Counted from the first letter of the stretch, positions 21,107-32,467 are shown. The stretch: 64,000 nucleotides of DNA from Selaginella moellendorffii (GCF_000143415.4 NW_003314312.1:546399-610398); one strand, 5' to 3'. The notes: generated by a model not told the origin, from the letters alone. Numbers and translations: made by a program.

Positions 21107-23069
21107 ATGGGAGACTACGCACCACCCGACTTCACCCCTGCTACCGGCGAGGATCACACCTTTACCAGCAAGCTTCCTCCTGCAACAGTCCCGGAGCTTA
21201 CAATCCCTCAGTACGTTTTCCAAGGAGTAGAGAGTTACCTGGAGAGAGTAGCGATCGTGGACACCTCCGATGGCCGAGAGTACACGTACAGGCAGCTCAA
21301 GCGGCTGGTGGAGAACTCGGCCGCAGGAATGGTCCAGCACGGGCTCAAGAAAGGCGACGTTGTGCTTGTCATTCTTCCCAACATGGCCGAATACTTCATC
21401 GTGGTGCTCGGAGCCATGGCCGCCGGTGGAGTCTTCTCGGGTGTGAATCCAGCGTCTCCCTCGGTTGAGATCGAGAAGCAGGTCAGGGACTCCGAGGCCA
21501 AGATGGTGATCACGAACTTGGCCGGTTACGAAAAAGTCTGCCATCTTAAGTTGCCGATCGTCGTCATTGGAGAGAATCCACCCCCGGAAGCGATTCCTCT
21601 TAGCTCCCTGTTCGAAGCTGACGGTCAGGCTGCTCTTCCATTTTCCACCAGTCCAGATGATCTCTGTGCTCTTCCTTACTCCTCTGGAACAACCGGCGTA
21701 TCCAAGGGAGTGATGCTGACACACAGGAACATCCTATCAATCCTCAGCCAAACTCTCGCCGACTACGAGAGAATTCCACCCGAGATCCGTGAGACCCTTC
21801 CACAGTACTGCGCTCTGGGACTGATGCCGTTCTTCCACATCTACGGTATCACTGGCATTGGCTGCTCTACCATGAGGCTCAAAGGGAAAGTTGTCGTCAT
21901 GGAGCGGTACGAGCTGAGAAAGATGCTGGAGGCTCTCATCAAGTACGAAGTCCAGTTTGCTCCCTTGGTGCCACCGATTATCCTGTCCCTCGTGAAAAAT
22001 CCCCTGGTCGACGAGTATGATCTCAGCAAGCTGAAGCTCAATGCCGTCATGACCGCAGCCGCACCGCTCGCACCAGAGCTCCAGCGAGCATTCGAAGCAA
22101 AATTCCCAGGCGTCGAAATGAGACAGGTAATAATTCTGGTTCTCAAGATTCGTCTGAGCTTAGAACTCTGCAGGCGTATGGGTTGACGGAATATAGCTGT
22201 GTTACGCTCTCCCACTGCGCACCTGGACATGCGAGAGGCAACGCAAAAAAGGGATCAGTCGGATTTATCATACCAAACACGGAAATGAAGTTCATAGACC
22301 CGGACACGGGTAAATCCTTACCAGCGAACACTCCTGGAGAGATTTGCGTCCGCGGAGGAGCTGTAATGAAAGGTAAAGAAAACTGAGTTGTGTGCGTCGT
22401 CTCTAACTCATTATAGGAGGAAAACAGGCTATTATAAAAATCCAGATGCAACAAAAAGCACAGTCGATGACGAGGGCTGGCTACATACCGGAGACGTAGG
22501 ATACATTGATGACGACGGTGACATTTTCATCGTTGACAGAGTAAAAGAGCTGATCAAATATAAAGGCTTTCAGGTGAGAGCGGGTTTTCAGAAAGAGAGG
22601 AACTTATGCTGTCTTGTTCTCGTAGGTTCCACCAGCGGAGCTGGAAGCAATTCTAATATCTCATCCTCTCATTGAAGACGTGGCTGTCATACCGTAAGTT
22701 AAACACACTGTGATAATGTGAAAACCAGATGCACTCACTGTGAATTACAGATTCCCGGATGAAGCTGCTGGAGAGATTCCTGTGGCATGCATCGTGAGGA
22801 AGCAAGGAAGCGATCTCTCGCAGGAAGAAATCTTTGATTTTGTCTCGTCCAAGGTAACTCTCTCTGCAGCAGCAAGAAAGATTTGTCACTCAATCCAAAT
22901 AAACGTTTAACACCACACTACCTTTTTGCTCGTACAGGTTGCAGCTTACAAAAAGATACGAAGGATTGAATTCGTGTCAGAAATTCCCAAGTCACCAGCC
23001 GGGAAGACCATGCGCCGGCTGCTTCGCGACAGTCTCTTGAAACACAAAACCTTGAGTAAATCAAGCTAG
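21107..23069 (+). CDS. ACOS5-like: Acyl-CoA synthetase, ACOS5/4CL-like
   Basis: Six exons, 21107-22126, 22174-22372, 22428-22573, 22626-22693, 22751-22853 and 22938-23069, give 555 residues. ANL-superfamily signatures are the AMP-binding box [13 protein letters not shown] (about 191-202), AYGLTE (341-346), box II GEICVRG (395-401), [19 protein letters not shown] and the catalytic Lys in SPAGKTMRR (about 535). From known families, the segments [20 protein letters not shown] and [19 protein letters not shown] look closer to ACOS5, the fatty acyl-CoA synthetase of sporopollenin synthesis, than to 4-coumarate:CoA ligase proper. There is no clear C-terminal SKL-type peroxisome signal (end is KSS). 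It ends 93 bases from the convergent coiled-coil gene. Confidence 0.88.
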
Positions 23070-23162
23070 CTTCCTCCGGTAGTCCTGTAAAGAATGCAAA
23101 ATAACGTGAGCTCACAGATGTCAAGCCAAACGTCTTGTTTCATCAAACAAAGAACCTGGCTT

Positions 23163-25708
23163 TCAATTTTCTACGGCGTCGGCATCTCTGTCCTCGCCTT
23201 CCGCTGAAAGGCTTTGGAACGCGCTTTGAAACTGATGTATTCGCTGGAGCTCGTCTGCCTCTGCGTCTGCCGCAACTGCTTCGGCTTGTAGACTCTCCGC
23301 CTCCTCCATGTCATCGAGCTCGATCGCCACGTTTCTTTCGTTTCTGGCAGCCACAGCAACCAGCCTCAGCCTTTCACAACACGCCTGCGCTGCCTCCCTT
23401 TCCTTGACGGCTATCAAGCCTTCGATGTTTGAGAGAGAAACAATCTTGGTCTCTATACGCTCCTCGACCTGCTGCAGCTCCGAGCTGCATTTTTGTAGTT
23501 CCTCTGTGACAGCTTCCTGCTCTGCCCGGAATGCTTTGGCCTCAGCTGAAAGTCTAGCTGCCTCTTTAAATTTGCGTGTAGCTGCCGCAAGCCTTTTCTC
23601 AGCTTCCAGCGCGGGGCCACGTTTCTCGTGATGTGCCAGCTTTTGCTTTGCGGCGCGGATGTCTTCTTGTAATTTCATTTTCGTTGCTGACAACTCCTGC
23701 ATAATGCAAGCGTCAAGGTGATTGGCGAAAGAGGAAAAAATATATATATATCGTTACAAACCTGTAGCGACGCTCGCGCCTCTGATGCTTGTTGCCTTAG
23801 TGCCTGAGAATCCGCTAGAAGTTCTTCTTCTTTCCTAACAAGATCCCCCTTTTTCTCCTTAATTTCCCTGGACAGCTTAGCTGCTTTCCGCCACCTTCCA
23901 AGTTCTTCTTGCAAAAGTATAGCCCGCTCTTGCGCAGCTTCTGCCGTGGTCTTTAGACATTCTCCCTCTGCCTTGGCCAGAGTCAAGCTTTCCTCCACAT
24001 CCTTCCGTGCAGATTGTATACCAGCTGAAACCGTGTCAAGCGCCTCCAAAGAGCTCGTGACTCTCGACAAATCCGTCTCTATACTGAGTTGCTTCTCTTC
24101 GAAAGTCGCAGCCACAGCAGCAATTTTCAGACCGATTTCTTTGATGAGATTGTCGCACCTGGCAATTTCGGACTCTTTGTCTTTCACCTTTCTGAGTAGA
24201 TCTTCGAGCTCTTCAACAAGCACTTGACGCTCTGCTAAATGGCCAGTTTTGTCACGGACATCTGGTTCAACGGCTTCGTCAATCGTCCTGTTGAGGTCGA
24301 CCTTGGCTTCTTCCAATGCTCGCAGTTCGAGCAAATATTGAGTACTTTTCATGTCCAGCTCCTCTTCTTTGGAGGTCAGACTTTCCATTTCCAACCTAGC
24401 AGTTTCTGATGCTTCCATTTCCACCTTTTCTGCTGCGGCTTGTGCCTCCTGAAAAACAAAACCAAGAAAACATGTCAGAAAAGAAGGCTAGGATGAAAAA
24501 CGACATTATCTGCAAACCTTTTGGAATTCTGCAAGTGCTGCGGCTCCTTCTTCTTCTATACTGATTTTCAGTGATACTATCGTCTCCATTTCCACTGCAG
24601 CCAGATCATATTTTGAATCAGCCTCTTTGAAAGCCACGTCTGCCAACTCTAGCGACTTCTCAGCATCTGCAACCTCCTGGCTCAATCTATCAGCCAGATC
24701 AAAGTCTTCTCTCTCGCACGCACATTCAAGCTCAACTTCCAACGCCTTCCGCTTTGCTGTGGTCGAAGACAGCTCCTCCGCAGCTCTTCTCCGTACCTGT
24801 GCCGCCATTTTTCTTGAAGACGACGCTTCAGCAGCTTTGGCTTCAAGGTCTCGTAATTTTCTCGCAATGTCCTCCTGAATTGCCTCAAGCCTCCTTCGCA
24901 TAGCCAAAGTACTTTTCGGATCGTTTGTATCAACGTTGTCTTCCACTTCTGGTGCTGTTTCCACCACGAGAACAACAGTCTTAGACTCTTCAACCGAGGC
25001 ATGCAAAGTTTTCTCCTCTTTCTCATCGCCAGCTTTCGTGATTTCCTTCGCAATTTCACTGTCCTCCTTGGTAAAAACTTGTGTATCCTCCTTGAAAACT
25101 TTCGTGTCGTCGGCCAGTTCATCTTCGATCTCCAACTCCATTTCCTGCTGCGAGAACTCTGAGGCGCTCACCGAGACTCCATCGCTCTCTGGAAAGCTCG
25201 TCCCAAGCTCTACAACCTCGGAAGCGTGCACGAGCTTCTTAATCTCTGCCTGGTCACTGAAAACCATTTCTCTATCTTCTCCATCTTCGTTGTCTCTACC
25301 ATACCCGATCCTAAGACTCTTCTTTTTCTTCCTTCCAGCACCACCTCTTGAAGAGATCGAGATCGTACTCGTACTAGTAGCTTTGGTTCCTGCGCTTGGA
25401 GCACTGTCATAGGCAGCCAGGATAGTGTCGAAGCTCTTCCTTCCCATGCATGAAGTATCCGAGAGAGAAATCCTTGCCTCGCCATTCCCCGAAGAATCCG
25501 CAGCCTCTTGACTCGATGAGATCGATAGCATGCTCATTCCAGTAAATAGATCCTCGTCCAAAGCCCCTCTAGAACTGCTCTCCACAGGCGGAGGAGGAGC
25601 CTCCGCCACAGCACTGACTGGCGGCGATGGCTCCCTTTCTCCGTCTAGATCTTGCTCCGGAGCTACAGACAGCACGAAATCCATGCCTTCGAACAGCGAT
25701 TCTTCCAT
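23163..25708 (-). CDS. Long coiled-coil protein with UVR-like motif
   Basis: Three minus-strand exons, 25708-24518, 24448-23762 and 23696-23163, each a whole number of codons, give 803 residues. The N-terminus (1-270) is acidic and disordered, with two similar short motifs, SLFEGMDF (4-11) and DLFTGMSM (53-60), and a KKKK basic patch near 127-130. From about 270 to the end it is almost continuous coiled coil. Around 320-355, ECACEREDFDLADRLSQEV resembles the UVR (UvrB/UvrC) helical hairpin found in an uncharacterised plant protein family. It has no signal peptide or membrane segment. The function is unknown; a scaffold or trafficking role is only a guess. The start is the first ATG; the open frame upstream lacks one. 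Confidence 0.82.
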
Positions 25709-25993
25709 ATTTCTCGGAATGCCGATGCCGCTGCCACAATCCCTCAAAAGAAGCCCCCGATCTGATCTAAAACCTAGCCCATCGCTGCCGCAGCAAGAAA
25801 TCTACCTGTAGCGTCCGCTTCTATCGCGATTTCGATCGATCGATTCGGTCGATCCTTCGCCGGCGCCACGCGCCAGGGCAGCTCCGGAATGAAACAAATG
25901 AAAGAAAAATATTCCATTGGCACCTAGAGCATATTCATATAAAGATGATGTTACTATGTACATACTTGAAAGCGTTCTTTTCTTTTTATTCCT

Positions 25994-27759
25994 TCATCTA
26001 ATCATGCCACTGGTGTTTGCTCCTCCTAAATTCGCGCCATCCAAATTCTACACACACAAGGAAGAGCGCGATTAAACTTTTTTCGATCGCAAAGATCGTC
26101 ACATCGTCTTACAGTTCCTCGAAGATCAGCATGAGCCAAGTACGCTCGCTGGAGATTTGCTGAGCGAAGATCGGCTCCATTCAATCTTGCTCCCTGGAAA
26201 CAAAAGTTCTGGCTCGCATGGAGACGAAGCCAAGGAAAATACCTTAAGATTTGCTCCTTCCAAGTTCGCCTTGGCGAAATTGGCATTTGAGAGGTCAGCA
26301 TTCTGGAATCAACAAAAGTTTTGGCTTAGTACCGCAAGAACAATTAACGAGAGGCTACCTGTAAGTGTGCAGTGCGAAGATCAGCACCAAGAAGACTGCA
26401 GTCCGCCAAGCAAGCATCTGGCAATCCAACCACGTAGAAACCAGTCAGAAAACTTTCCTTTTGCTTGAAAAACCTAGAACTTAAGACCTTGCATGTTGGC
26501 ACTTTGAAGATTAGCACCAGAGAGAACTGAACCACGGAGGCACGCTCCAACAAATACAGACCTGTCATCGCCAAAAGCCAGCTTAAAGCAAAAAGAAAAA
26601 AAAAAAAAAAATCGAAACATACTCTCGAAGTATGGCGTTATGGAAGTTGGCGTAATCGGCTGCCGAATCCTGCAATCTGGCCTCGTCAAGTAAGATGGAC
26701 TTACAAAGACTGATGAACAAACCCGAAAATTCGCCGAGTGTAAGTTGGCTCGACTAAAAAATGTGCTTATGAGCCGTCCATTGCTAAAATCCACTCCTGA
26801 CAGATCCTGAAACAGCGATCTTAAGCCTGCTTAAGCGTCTGAGGAAAAAACACCGTACCAGTTTCGAGAGATTTTGGCCGGAAAGATTCACACCACGTAG
26901 TCGAACTCGTTTGGTTTGCAAGCATTTAATCACTTCCTTTCTCGTCAATTCGGCAGTGTCTTCGTCGTCTTCATCCTTTTTATTTGACACTGCGGTTAGA
27001 GCTTCAATCAAACCCTGCCAAGAGAAAAGAAAAGCCGTTATTTCTGAAAAGCAAAAGCAAAGCTTACAAAGCTTACACTCAGTTGATAGTACTCGGCCTC
27101 GCGTAGAAGCTCCTGGACGGAGGAAGTGTCCAAGGCTGGAGTTACACCATCACGAAGGTAATTCAATATGTGTCGAAAATGAGTTCCATCTCTGTCAATA
27201 AACACTGATCCCTGCTAACATCCATTTTGACATGCAACAAACAAACAACAAAGATCATGAAACTCCTACTCTGGCACGCATCAAAAGCTATTTAATCCCT
27301 TTCTCTTTTCCTCACTCTTGAGCAAACAAAGCGAAACAAAGGAAAAAGAAGAAAAACCAAGCGCGCTTGCCTTGTTTGCATCAATGTGGAGCCGGTGCCG
27401 CCCGCTAAACATAATCGCAAGCATAGATCCAGTGTCCCGATGCGTTAGCGTGTCCACTGTGGTAGTAAACTGCATCCCTCCTGGCATCCCATCGCCCGAA
27501 ATATCAGCAACCAGCGGCGATCTCTCCAAAATCTAGCGTCCTAGAGCCGAAACATACCGACATTGAGATGAACGATCGATGGAACACCCGGTGCCGGCTC
27601 CTGGAGATCCCGCATTTGCGAATCGAGATCTTGCGGCGGCGGCGACGGCTTGCCCTCTCCGATCGCCAGCCTCCACGCGGCCTCCTCGTCCCGGGCCACA
27701 CAGGAATCGTCCACAGACACATCCCCATCGCTCTGGGAGGCCCCATCCTCTATCGCCAT
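25994..27759 (-). CDS. FIP2: BTB/POZ and pentapeptide-repeat protein, FIP2/KCTD9-like
   Basis: Eleven minus-strand exons: 27759-27558, 27480-27371, 27211-27077, 27014-26859, 26806-26723, 26669-26623, 26561-26488, 26417-26359, 26302-26243, 26193-26113 and 26047-25994. They sum to 1,062 bases, 353 residues. A BTB (T1-type) domain covers about 66-150 (VHLNVGG, FTTTVDTLTHRD, SMLAIMFSGRH, FIDRDGTHFRHILNYLRDG). Pentapeptide repeats A(D/N)LxX follow from about 200 to the end (ADLRTAHLQ, NADLSNANFAKANLEGANL). This pairing matches Arabidopsis FIP2 and animal KCTD9, which act as cullin-3 adaptors or formin partners. Intron 2 has a GC donor (AAG|GCAAGC). The acceptor of exon 7 is my best fit to frame and repeats and is the least certain. 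Confidence 0.87.
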
Positions 27760-27922
27760 CCCTCCCTCCTCTAGGGATGAAAATGAGAATGCCCTTCTCC
27801 TAGTTTCTATTTAACTTTAAACCTAGCCCTAAATCCATTAACTTTTAAAAGGGTGTTCTTTTTTTATTACCTTTAATAAGATAGAGCTTTACAGCTAAAC
27901 CCGATTACTTTACAAAATTAGC

Positions 27923-29404
27923 TTAGTTCCTTCTTGGCACCACTCTATAATGTATGTCTACGTAGCTCTCTACGTCCCACAAGTAGCTCCCAAACGCCGC
28001 CGCCTCCATCACCAGCGCTCTCAAGCTCGCGAATTTGATCTGGATTGCATCGTCTCGCGCAAGACCCACGCTGCCATCCGCCGCCACTCGCAAATCGGGC
28101 CTCCCAAACAGCGCCTCGGCGTGCCTCTCGATCAAATCCACCGTCTCGTGCGTCCTCATCGTCGCGTATCTCGACAGCGTCTCGTGATCAAACTTGGCAA
28201 CATACGCTCGCAGATCGTTGTTCTTGAGCGCCACCTGCGATGGCGATCGCGAGGAGGAGCTCACCAGATCGAGCTCGCTCGCTGCTCCTGCTGCCTGGAT
28301 CATCTCGGAGCTCTCCCGCTTCTCGATGCTCAAGAACTGGGTGGTGAATCCCCGCCCCGACTCCGCCACCCTCGTCAGGATCTTCATCTTCTTCTCCAGC
28401 TGGTAGCGCTCGTCGACGCGTTTGAGGAAGTAGCCATACATGACCGACGTCGCGTAGATCTGCCCGACTCGGAGCTTGCTGATCTGCGCCACCGTGTGTG
28501 GCTCCACTCGGCTCAGCGTCGCGTGTCCGCCGAGAACCATCTCCATGTGTTCCTTGATCATCTCGAACGCCTCCGGCGAGTGGACGCTCTCGAGATCCTT
28601 CTCTTGGATCGGCCAGGAGCAAGCGCTCCCTCCTTCTCGGTTGACGAGCGCCGAGATCTTTGGAACCATCTTGATCCCGGCCTTGAGGAACTTCTCCACG
28701 ACGAGAACGTAGATCACTTCCTGGACTGCTCGTCGCCGCTCCTCGGACTTGAGCTGCGCGATCCTCCTGTTCCAATGCAAAGCTCGTCAACTCCAAGGAT
28801 GGTCATCGCGGAAGAACAAGAAAAGCTCTTACTTGTAGAGGATGTGATCGTTGCCGGCTGGATTTGGCTGCTCCAGCGCGCTCCTCCTCTCCAAATCGAG
28901 TAGCTCAAGCTGCTGCTCGGCCGCGGCGTGGAAGAGGTGTGGATTTCCCTTGAGCGTTTGCATCAAGAACTGGCCGGCGGGAGAGCCTGGCTCCAGCGGC
29001 GCGATTGGCCTGTCCGCGACAAGAGCTTCCGCGATCTCGATGGCCCTCTGATGCGAATCCTCGTCGGAGGAGCTCGCCGTGGCGCCGCCTTCCTCTCCAC
29101 ACGATCGAGCCGCCCACACCGATTTCTTGGATGAGAAAAGCATCGTTGGCGGCGAGGAGGAATCTGGCAGCCAGGTCGCCTTTGGGATGGAATTCCCACT
29201 CCCCACTGGGAAATCTCGTCCCTGAGCTCCATTCTTGCAAGAACGAGCAAAACTTGGTACCTTTCTTCCTGTCATGAAGCAGCTCGAGGGGGATGCCAGC
29301 GACCAGAGGGCAATCGATCCTCCCTCCAGCGAGAGCGAGGAAGAAATCTTTCCAGTGGCAGCGTGGCGAGGCCGGCAGATTGACGCCGCAGCTTCCAGAT
29401 GCAT
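27923..29404 (-). CDS. DUF760 chloroplast protein, UV-B-induced At3g17800-like
   Basis: Two minus-strand exons, 29404-28833 and 28766-27923, sum to 1,416 bases, 471 residues. The N-terminus is Ser/Ala-rich with few acids, like a plastid transit peptide. The body has repeated helical segments typical of DUF760: AGQFLMQTLKGNPHLFHAA, RAVQEVIYVLVVEKF, VGQIYATSVMYGYFLKRVDERY, ALKNNDLRAYVAKFDHETLSRYA and YLWDVESYVDIHYRVV. Arabidopsis members are chloroplast proteins induced by UV-B; their biochemical role is not established. The single intron is phase 2. It is transcribed in the same direction as the FIP2-like gene, ending 163 bases before that gene's start. Confidence 0.88.
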
Positions 29405-29720
29405 CGCTTCCCTACAGTGATCTCGCGAGCGGAATTCCTGGAGAACTCAACCTCTCAAGATCGATGCATTGCGAATCCACTGAAAGCCTGCGCTAGCCGA
29501 TTATCGGCGGCTCATCGCGGCGCCGCTCATCCTCGTCCTCGCGCTCACACGCCGCCACCGCCATCTTCTTAGCCCACACACCCAAAACGGACGGCTGGGA
29601 CACCCTCGTGCCAGGACGAGATCGTGGCCGTCGAGTACACATAGATAAGCCGACCACGCGTCCCAGAGCATATTCCCCGGACAAAAGATAAGCTTCTGGA
29701 AAAAAGAAAAATCTCCTCTA

Positions 29721-30625
29721 CTACACAACACTATCCCCCCAGACTTCTTCGTCGCTGATAACGTTCACTTCTACAGTCGATCGTCCGGATGGAACCTGGA
29801 AGAATTAAAAAAGGGTATGGTTTTTGATCGCAACAAGAGCTTAGCTTTTGATCGATTAAAAGCTTACCGGACAAATGCAGCTTCTTACAAGGTTTCCTCG
29901 ATTTGCCTCGGCTCGGTATCCAGCCTGAAAAGAGCGAGAGAATTTAAAAAACGAAGTTTTTACTTCAGTCGAGAACTCGAAAAGATCAAACTTGCCTCTT
30001 GTGCGCCTCCGACCACGTCCAGCTCGCAGTGGCAGCAAGTTCCTTCGAAGCAAAAGTCCTGGAGGCCGAGAAATGAGACTCGATTAGCAAAACGTTTTGA
30101 GTGGAGAGCTTACATCATTTGGAACAAGAACACCACAACGCTCGGCCACTTTCAGCAGGTTCTCGCCAGAGTTCGCAGTCACAGTCACCTGAGCAAAGAA
30201 AGAAAAAATGAAAACCATTTCGTCGATTGAAGAGCAGATCACTCACATTGTCTCCACTGCCAGTGTTGAATCTCACCTCCACTTTCTCGGCCGACTTGTC
30301 GCTGTGCAAAAATGTTAGTTTTCTTAAGTGATGCTAAAACTTTAGAACTTTACCTCGCACCACTCCAATAATATGTTCCTGGAACAGCACTCTCTTTAAA
30401 TCGTTCTTCCCCAACAGTTCCTCTTTTGAGATTGGCATCCCTGTCTAGAGCACCGATTGAGACAACCCTGGAGGAAAAATGGAAAGCGAAGAACTTACCA
30501 GAGATCAGTGAGGAAGAGGACGCTAGTGCACAAGGAACTCGAGGAGCTCTGATGGGCAAATGGGAAATGGAATTCCAGCGTAGAGTTCCAGGAAGTGCCA
30601 CCACTCCAAGGCAGGAGCAGGCCAT
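29721..30625 (-). CDS. 2Fe-2S ferredoxin-like plastid protein
   Basis: Six minus-strand exons, 30625-30354, 30301-30247, 30188-30114, 30058-29996, 29924-29868 and 29795-29721, sum to 597 bases, 198 residues. A transit-peptide-like N-terminus leads into a ferredoxin fold (GDNVTVTANSGENLLKVAERCG) with the cluster ligands CFEGTCCHC (C-X4-C-X2-C) and a later Cys in LVRSC. The fourth intron has a GC donor in a strong context (GAG|GCAAGT). A potential 31-base intron in exon 1 was rejected because it breaks the frame and is too short. It probably carries electrons in the chloroplast; the partner is unknown. Its start is 89 bases from the divergent lumen-protein gene. Confidence 0.8.
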
Positions 30626-30714
30626 TCTTCTACCACTGCTGCTCTTATTTCTTAGGTAATTACGCTCCGTTCCAGTAAAAGATCTCCATTTTTGTTGCGG
30701 GCCTGTCGGATGAG
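30626..30714. promoter_or_regulatory. 89-base divergent promoter between two plastid genes
   Basis: The whole space between the start codons of the ferredoxin-like gene (minus) and the probable lumen protein (plus). Leaders and core promoters of both must overlap here or extend into the coding regions. No TATA box is evident. Confidence 0.55.
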
Positions 30715-31771
30715 ATGACTCATTCTATCGAATTTGCAGCTCCGTTGCTCTGCTCTTCCGGGGTGGCGCGATTGAACTGCTGCTGCTCCTCGCAATTCTC
30801 ACCAGTTCCAGCAGCACAAAATGGTAGGAGGGCTTTCGTTTTGAGCTCTGGATTGGTAGCTGGACTCTTCACTTCCGTCACAGAAGGTAGAGAAAACCTC
30901 GTCTCGGTCTGGATTGGGCTGACAAGTGAATGGCTGCTTCTCGTCCATCCAGATGCTCGAGCGGGCCTGGAGAAATACATGAAAAAGTAAGTTTTTCTTG
31001 GAGCTTACATAAAACTGTGAAGGAATTTCAGTACAAACCATTCCACAGAAAGAAGCTGGATCCACTAGAGACTTATATCCCAGGTATCATCCTGTGCCAA
31101 TCGCAGTTTCAGGAGCTCGGTAAGCCTGTCAAGAGAAAATACTTTCTTTGAAAGAAGCAAACGAACCTTACGTTGACGACGCTGGAAGTAGAAGCCAAAC
31201 TTGGCGGCGAGAAGGTCGAGTATCAAGACGCACGGGCCCTTCTTCGTTCCGGACCAGCAGGATCCCTCAGGAGCAACATTCGTGCTGTAAAAAGCGATCC
31301 TTTTTTTCATCTGTTCTTAAGTTTATCTGAGTCTCAGGTCGCGGAGTACGCATCGGAGTCGGGAGATGGAGCAGCTGCCGCAGACGCTGTAAAGCTGTGC
31401 TTGAGGTAAGTACAAGCGAAGAGAAAAGCTTAAGACAGAAAATTACCTCGCTCGCTCCCAGATCTTTGGAGGACTTGGACTCACTGCTCTTGAGAAGATC
31501 TCGAGATGACACCTCCATCACTGTCGATTCCATGAAAGCCAAGCTTGGAACTTCCATGCAAGCCTTGGACAGGTACCCTGTAGCGTAGTGAAAAAACAAA
31601 CAAGACCAAACAATATCCTGTGTTCCTCTCAGGCTTCTCCAAACAGTTCCACAGCCCATTCTCGAGCAAGGCAAAGCGGCTGCCATGGCCTTCTTGGACG
31701 ACACCCCGGAAGTTGTGACCGACGACGTCGACATAAAAAGCTTGGAAGATCTCATAACCACAACAAAATAG
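30715..31771 (+). CDS. Probable thylakoid-lumen or plastid protein, unidentified
   Basis: Seven exons, 30715-30886, 30953-30986, 31049-31119, 31189-31286, 31338-31405, 31462-31572 and 31633-31771, sum to 693 bases, 230 residues. The N-terminus is Ser/Cys-rich and ends in twin arginine followed by a hydrophobic stretch (GRRAFVLSSGLVAGLF), the layout of a Tat-type bipartite transit peptide to the thylakoid lumen. The mature part is mainly helical: ARAGLEKYMKKKKLDPLETY, YQDARALLRSG, AVKLCLRSLEDLDSLLLR and MQALDRLLQTVP. It recalls plant DUF7880-type or PsbQ-like helical proteins, but I cannot name it firmly. Exon 3 and 4 acceptors were chosen by frame. It is convergent with the TMEM70-like gene, 68 bases apart. 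Confidence 0.75.
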
Positions 31772-31839
31772 CTCTGATCAATCAAAGTTTCTATCCAAAG
31801 TCCATAAAACCAAACGAAAGACCAAGAACAAACTCTCCA

Positions 31840-32467
31840 TCATCTCCTGGGAACAAGCTTTTTCAGAAGCTCGGGACTGGGGAAACGATCCTCTTCAATG
31901 TAGTAGTGATTCCCCCTGGCGAAGAACGTAACAAGAGGCTTGTTCGTGTCGGGAGGATGGACATCGCTAAGCTGGATCTTCCGCTCGACGCGTCGAGCCA
32001 AGACGTCGAGCGTCTCAATGGCGACCTCTTTGGAACCGGGCTTCCATGAAAGCTTGCGAACATAAGGACCAGCGTACCAATGCAAGCCAGCAGTAGTGAG
32101 AGCGCTAAGCATCATCATCATGGAAGCTATGGAGGACTTTGCAACGACGGAGACCTCGGGATATGTGTGGAACGCTAGCACGGGAGCGCCGAGAGAGGAG
32201 AAGACGAAGGAGGTGAAAGAGAGGATTTTCACTCGCCTCAGTGTGCCGGCCATGGCGCCCTCGTACACAACCTCCGGCTTGGAAGCCGGCGCCGGCGCCG
32301 CTACCTTCCCCTGCTTGAGATCTTCCCGAAGAGCTGGCTGAGAAGCCCATCGCTGGTGCTCCAGCCGCGCTAGCCGGAGCGCAAAACCTAGAAATCGATC
32401 CAAATCAGTCGATCACATGGACAATGTGGACGATCTCACCTTGGCGCCGGAGAGCCGCGGCAGCCAT
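31840..32467 (-). CDS. TMEM70/TMEM186-like mitochondrial protein
   Basis: Two minus-strand exons, 32467-32440 and 32387-31840, sum to 576 bases, 191 residues. The tiny first exon supplies the ATG (MAAAALRRQ); the longer open frame of exon 2 has no ATG at its start. After a basic, presumably mitochondrial leader comes VVYEGAMAGTLRRVKILSF, the hallmark of the TMEM70/TMEM186/TMEM223 group, then two hydrophobic segments (FVFSSLGAPVLAF and MMMMLSALTTAGLHWY) and a soluble tail. Animal relatives help assemble ATP synthase or complex I. It is head-to-head with the PPR gene, 62 bases between start codons. Confidence 0.68.

Noticed and set aside
27950-28903. A 317-codon plus-strand frame opposite the DUF760 gene
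   Set aside because: A shadow of a GC-rich gene on the other strand; it has no domain, while the minus strand gives a clear DUF760 protein.
29493-29731. Minus-strand frames between the DUF760 and ferredoxin-like genes
   Set aside because: They lie in an upstream region, have no recognisable domain, and overlap the 3' end of the next gene.
30468-30498. Possible intron in exon 1 of the ferredoxin-like gene
   Set aside because: It would be only 31 bases and its removal shifts the frame into a stop; the sequence reads through cleanly without it.
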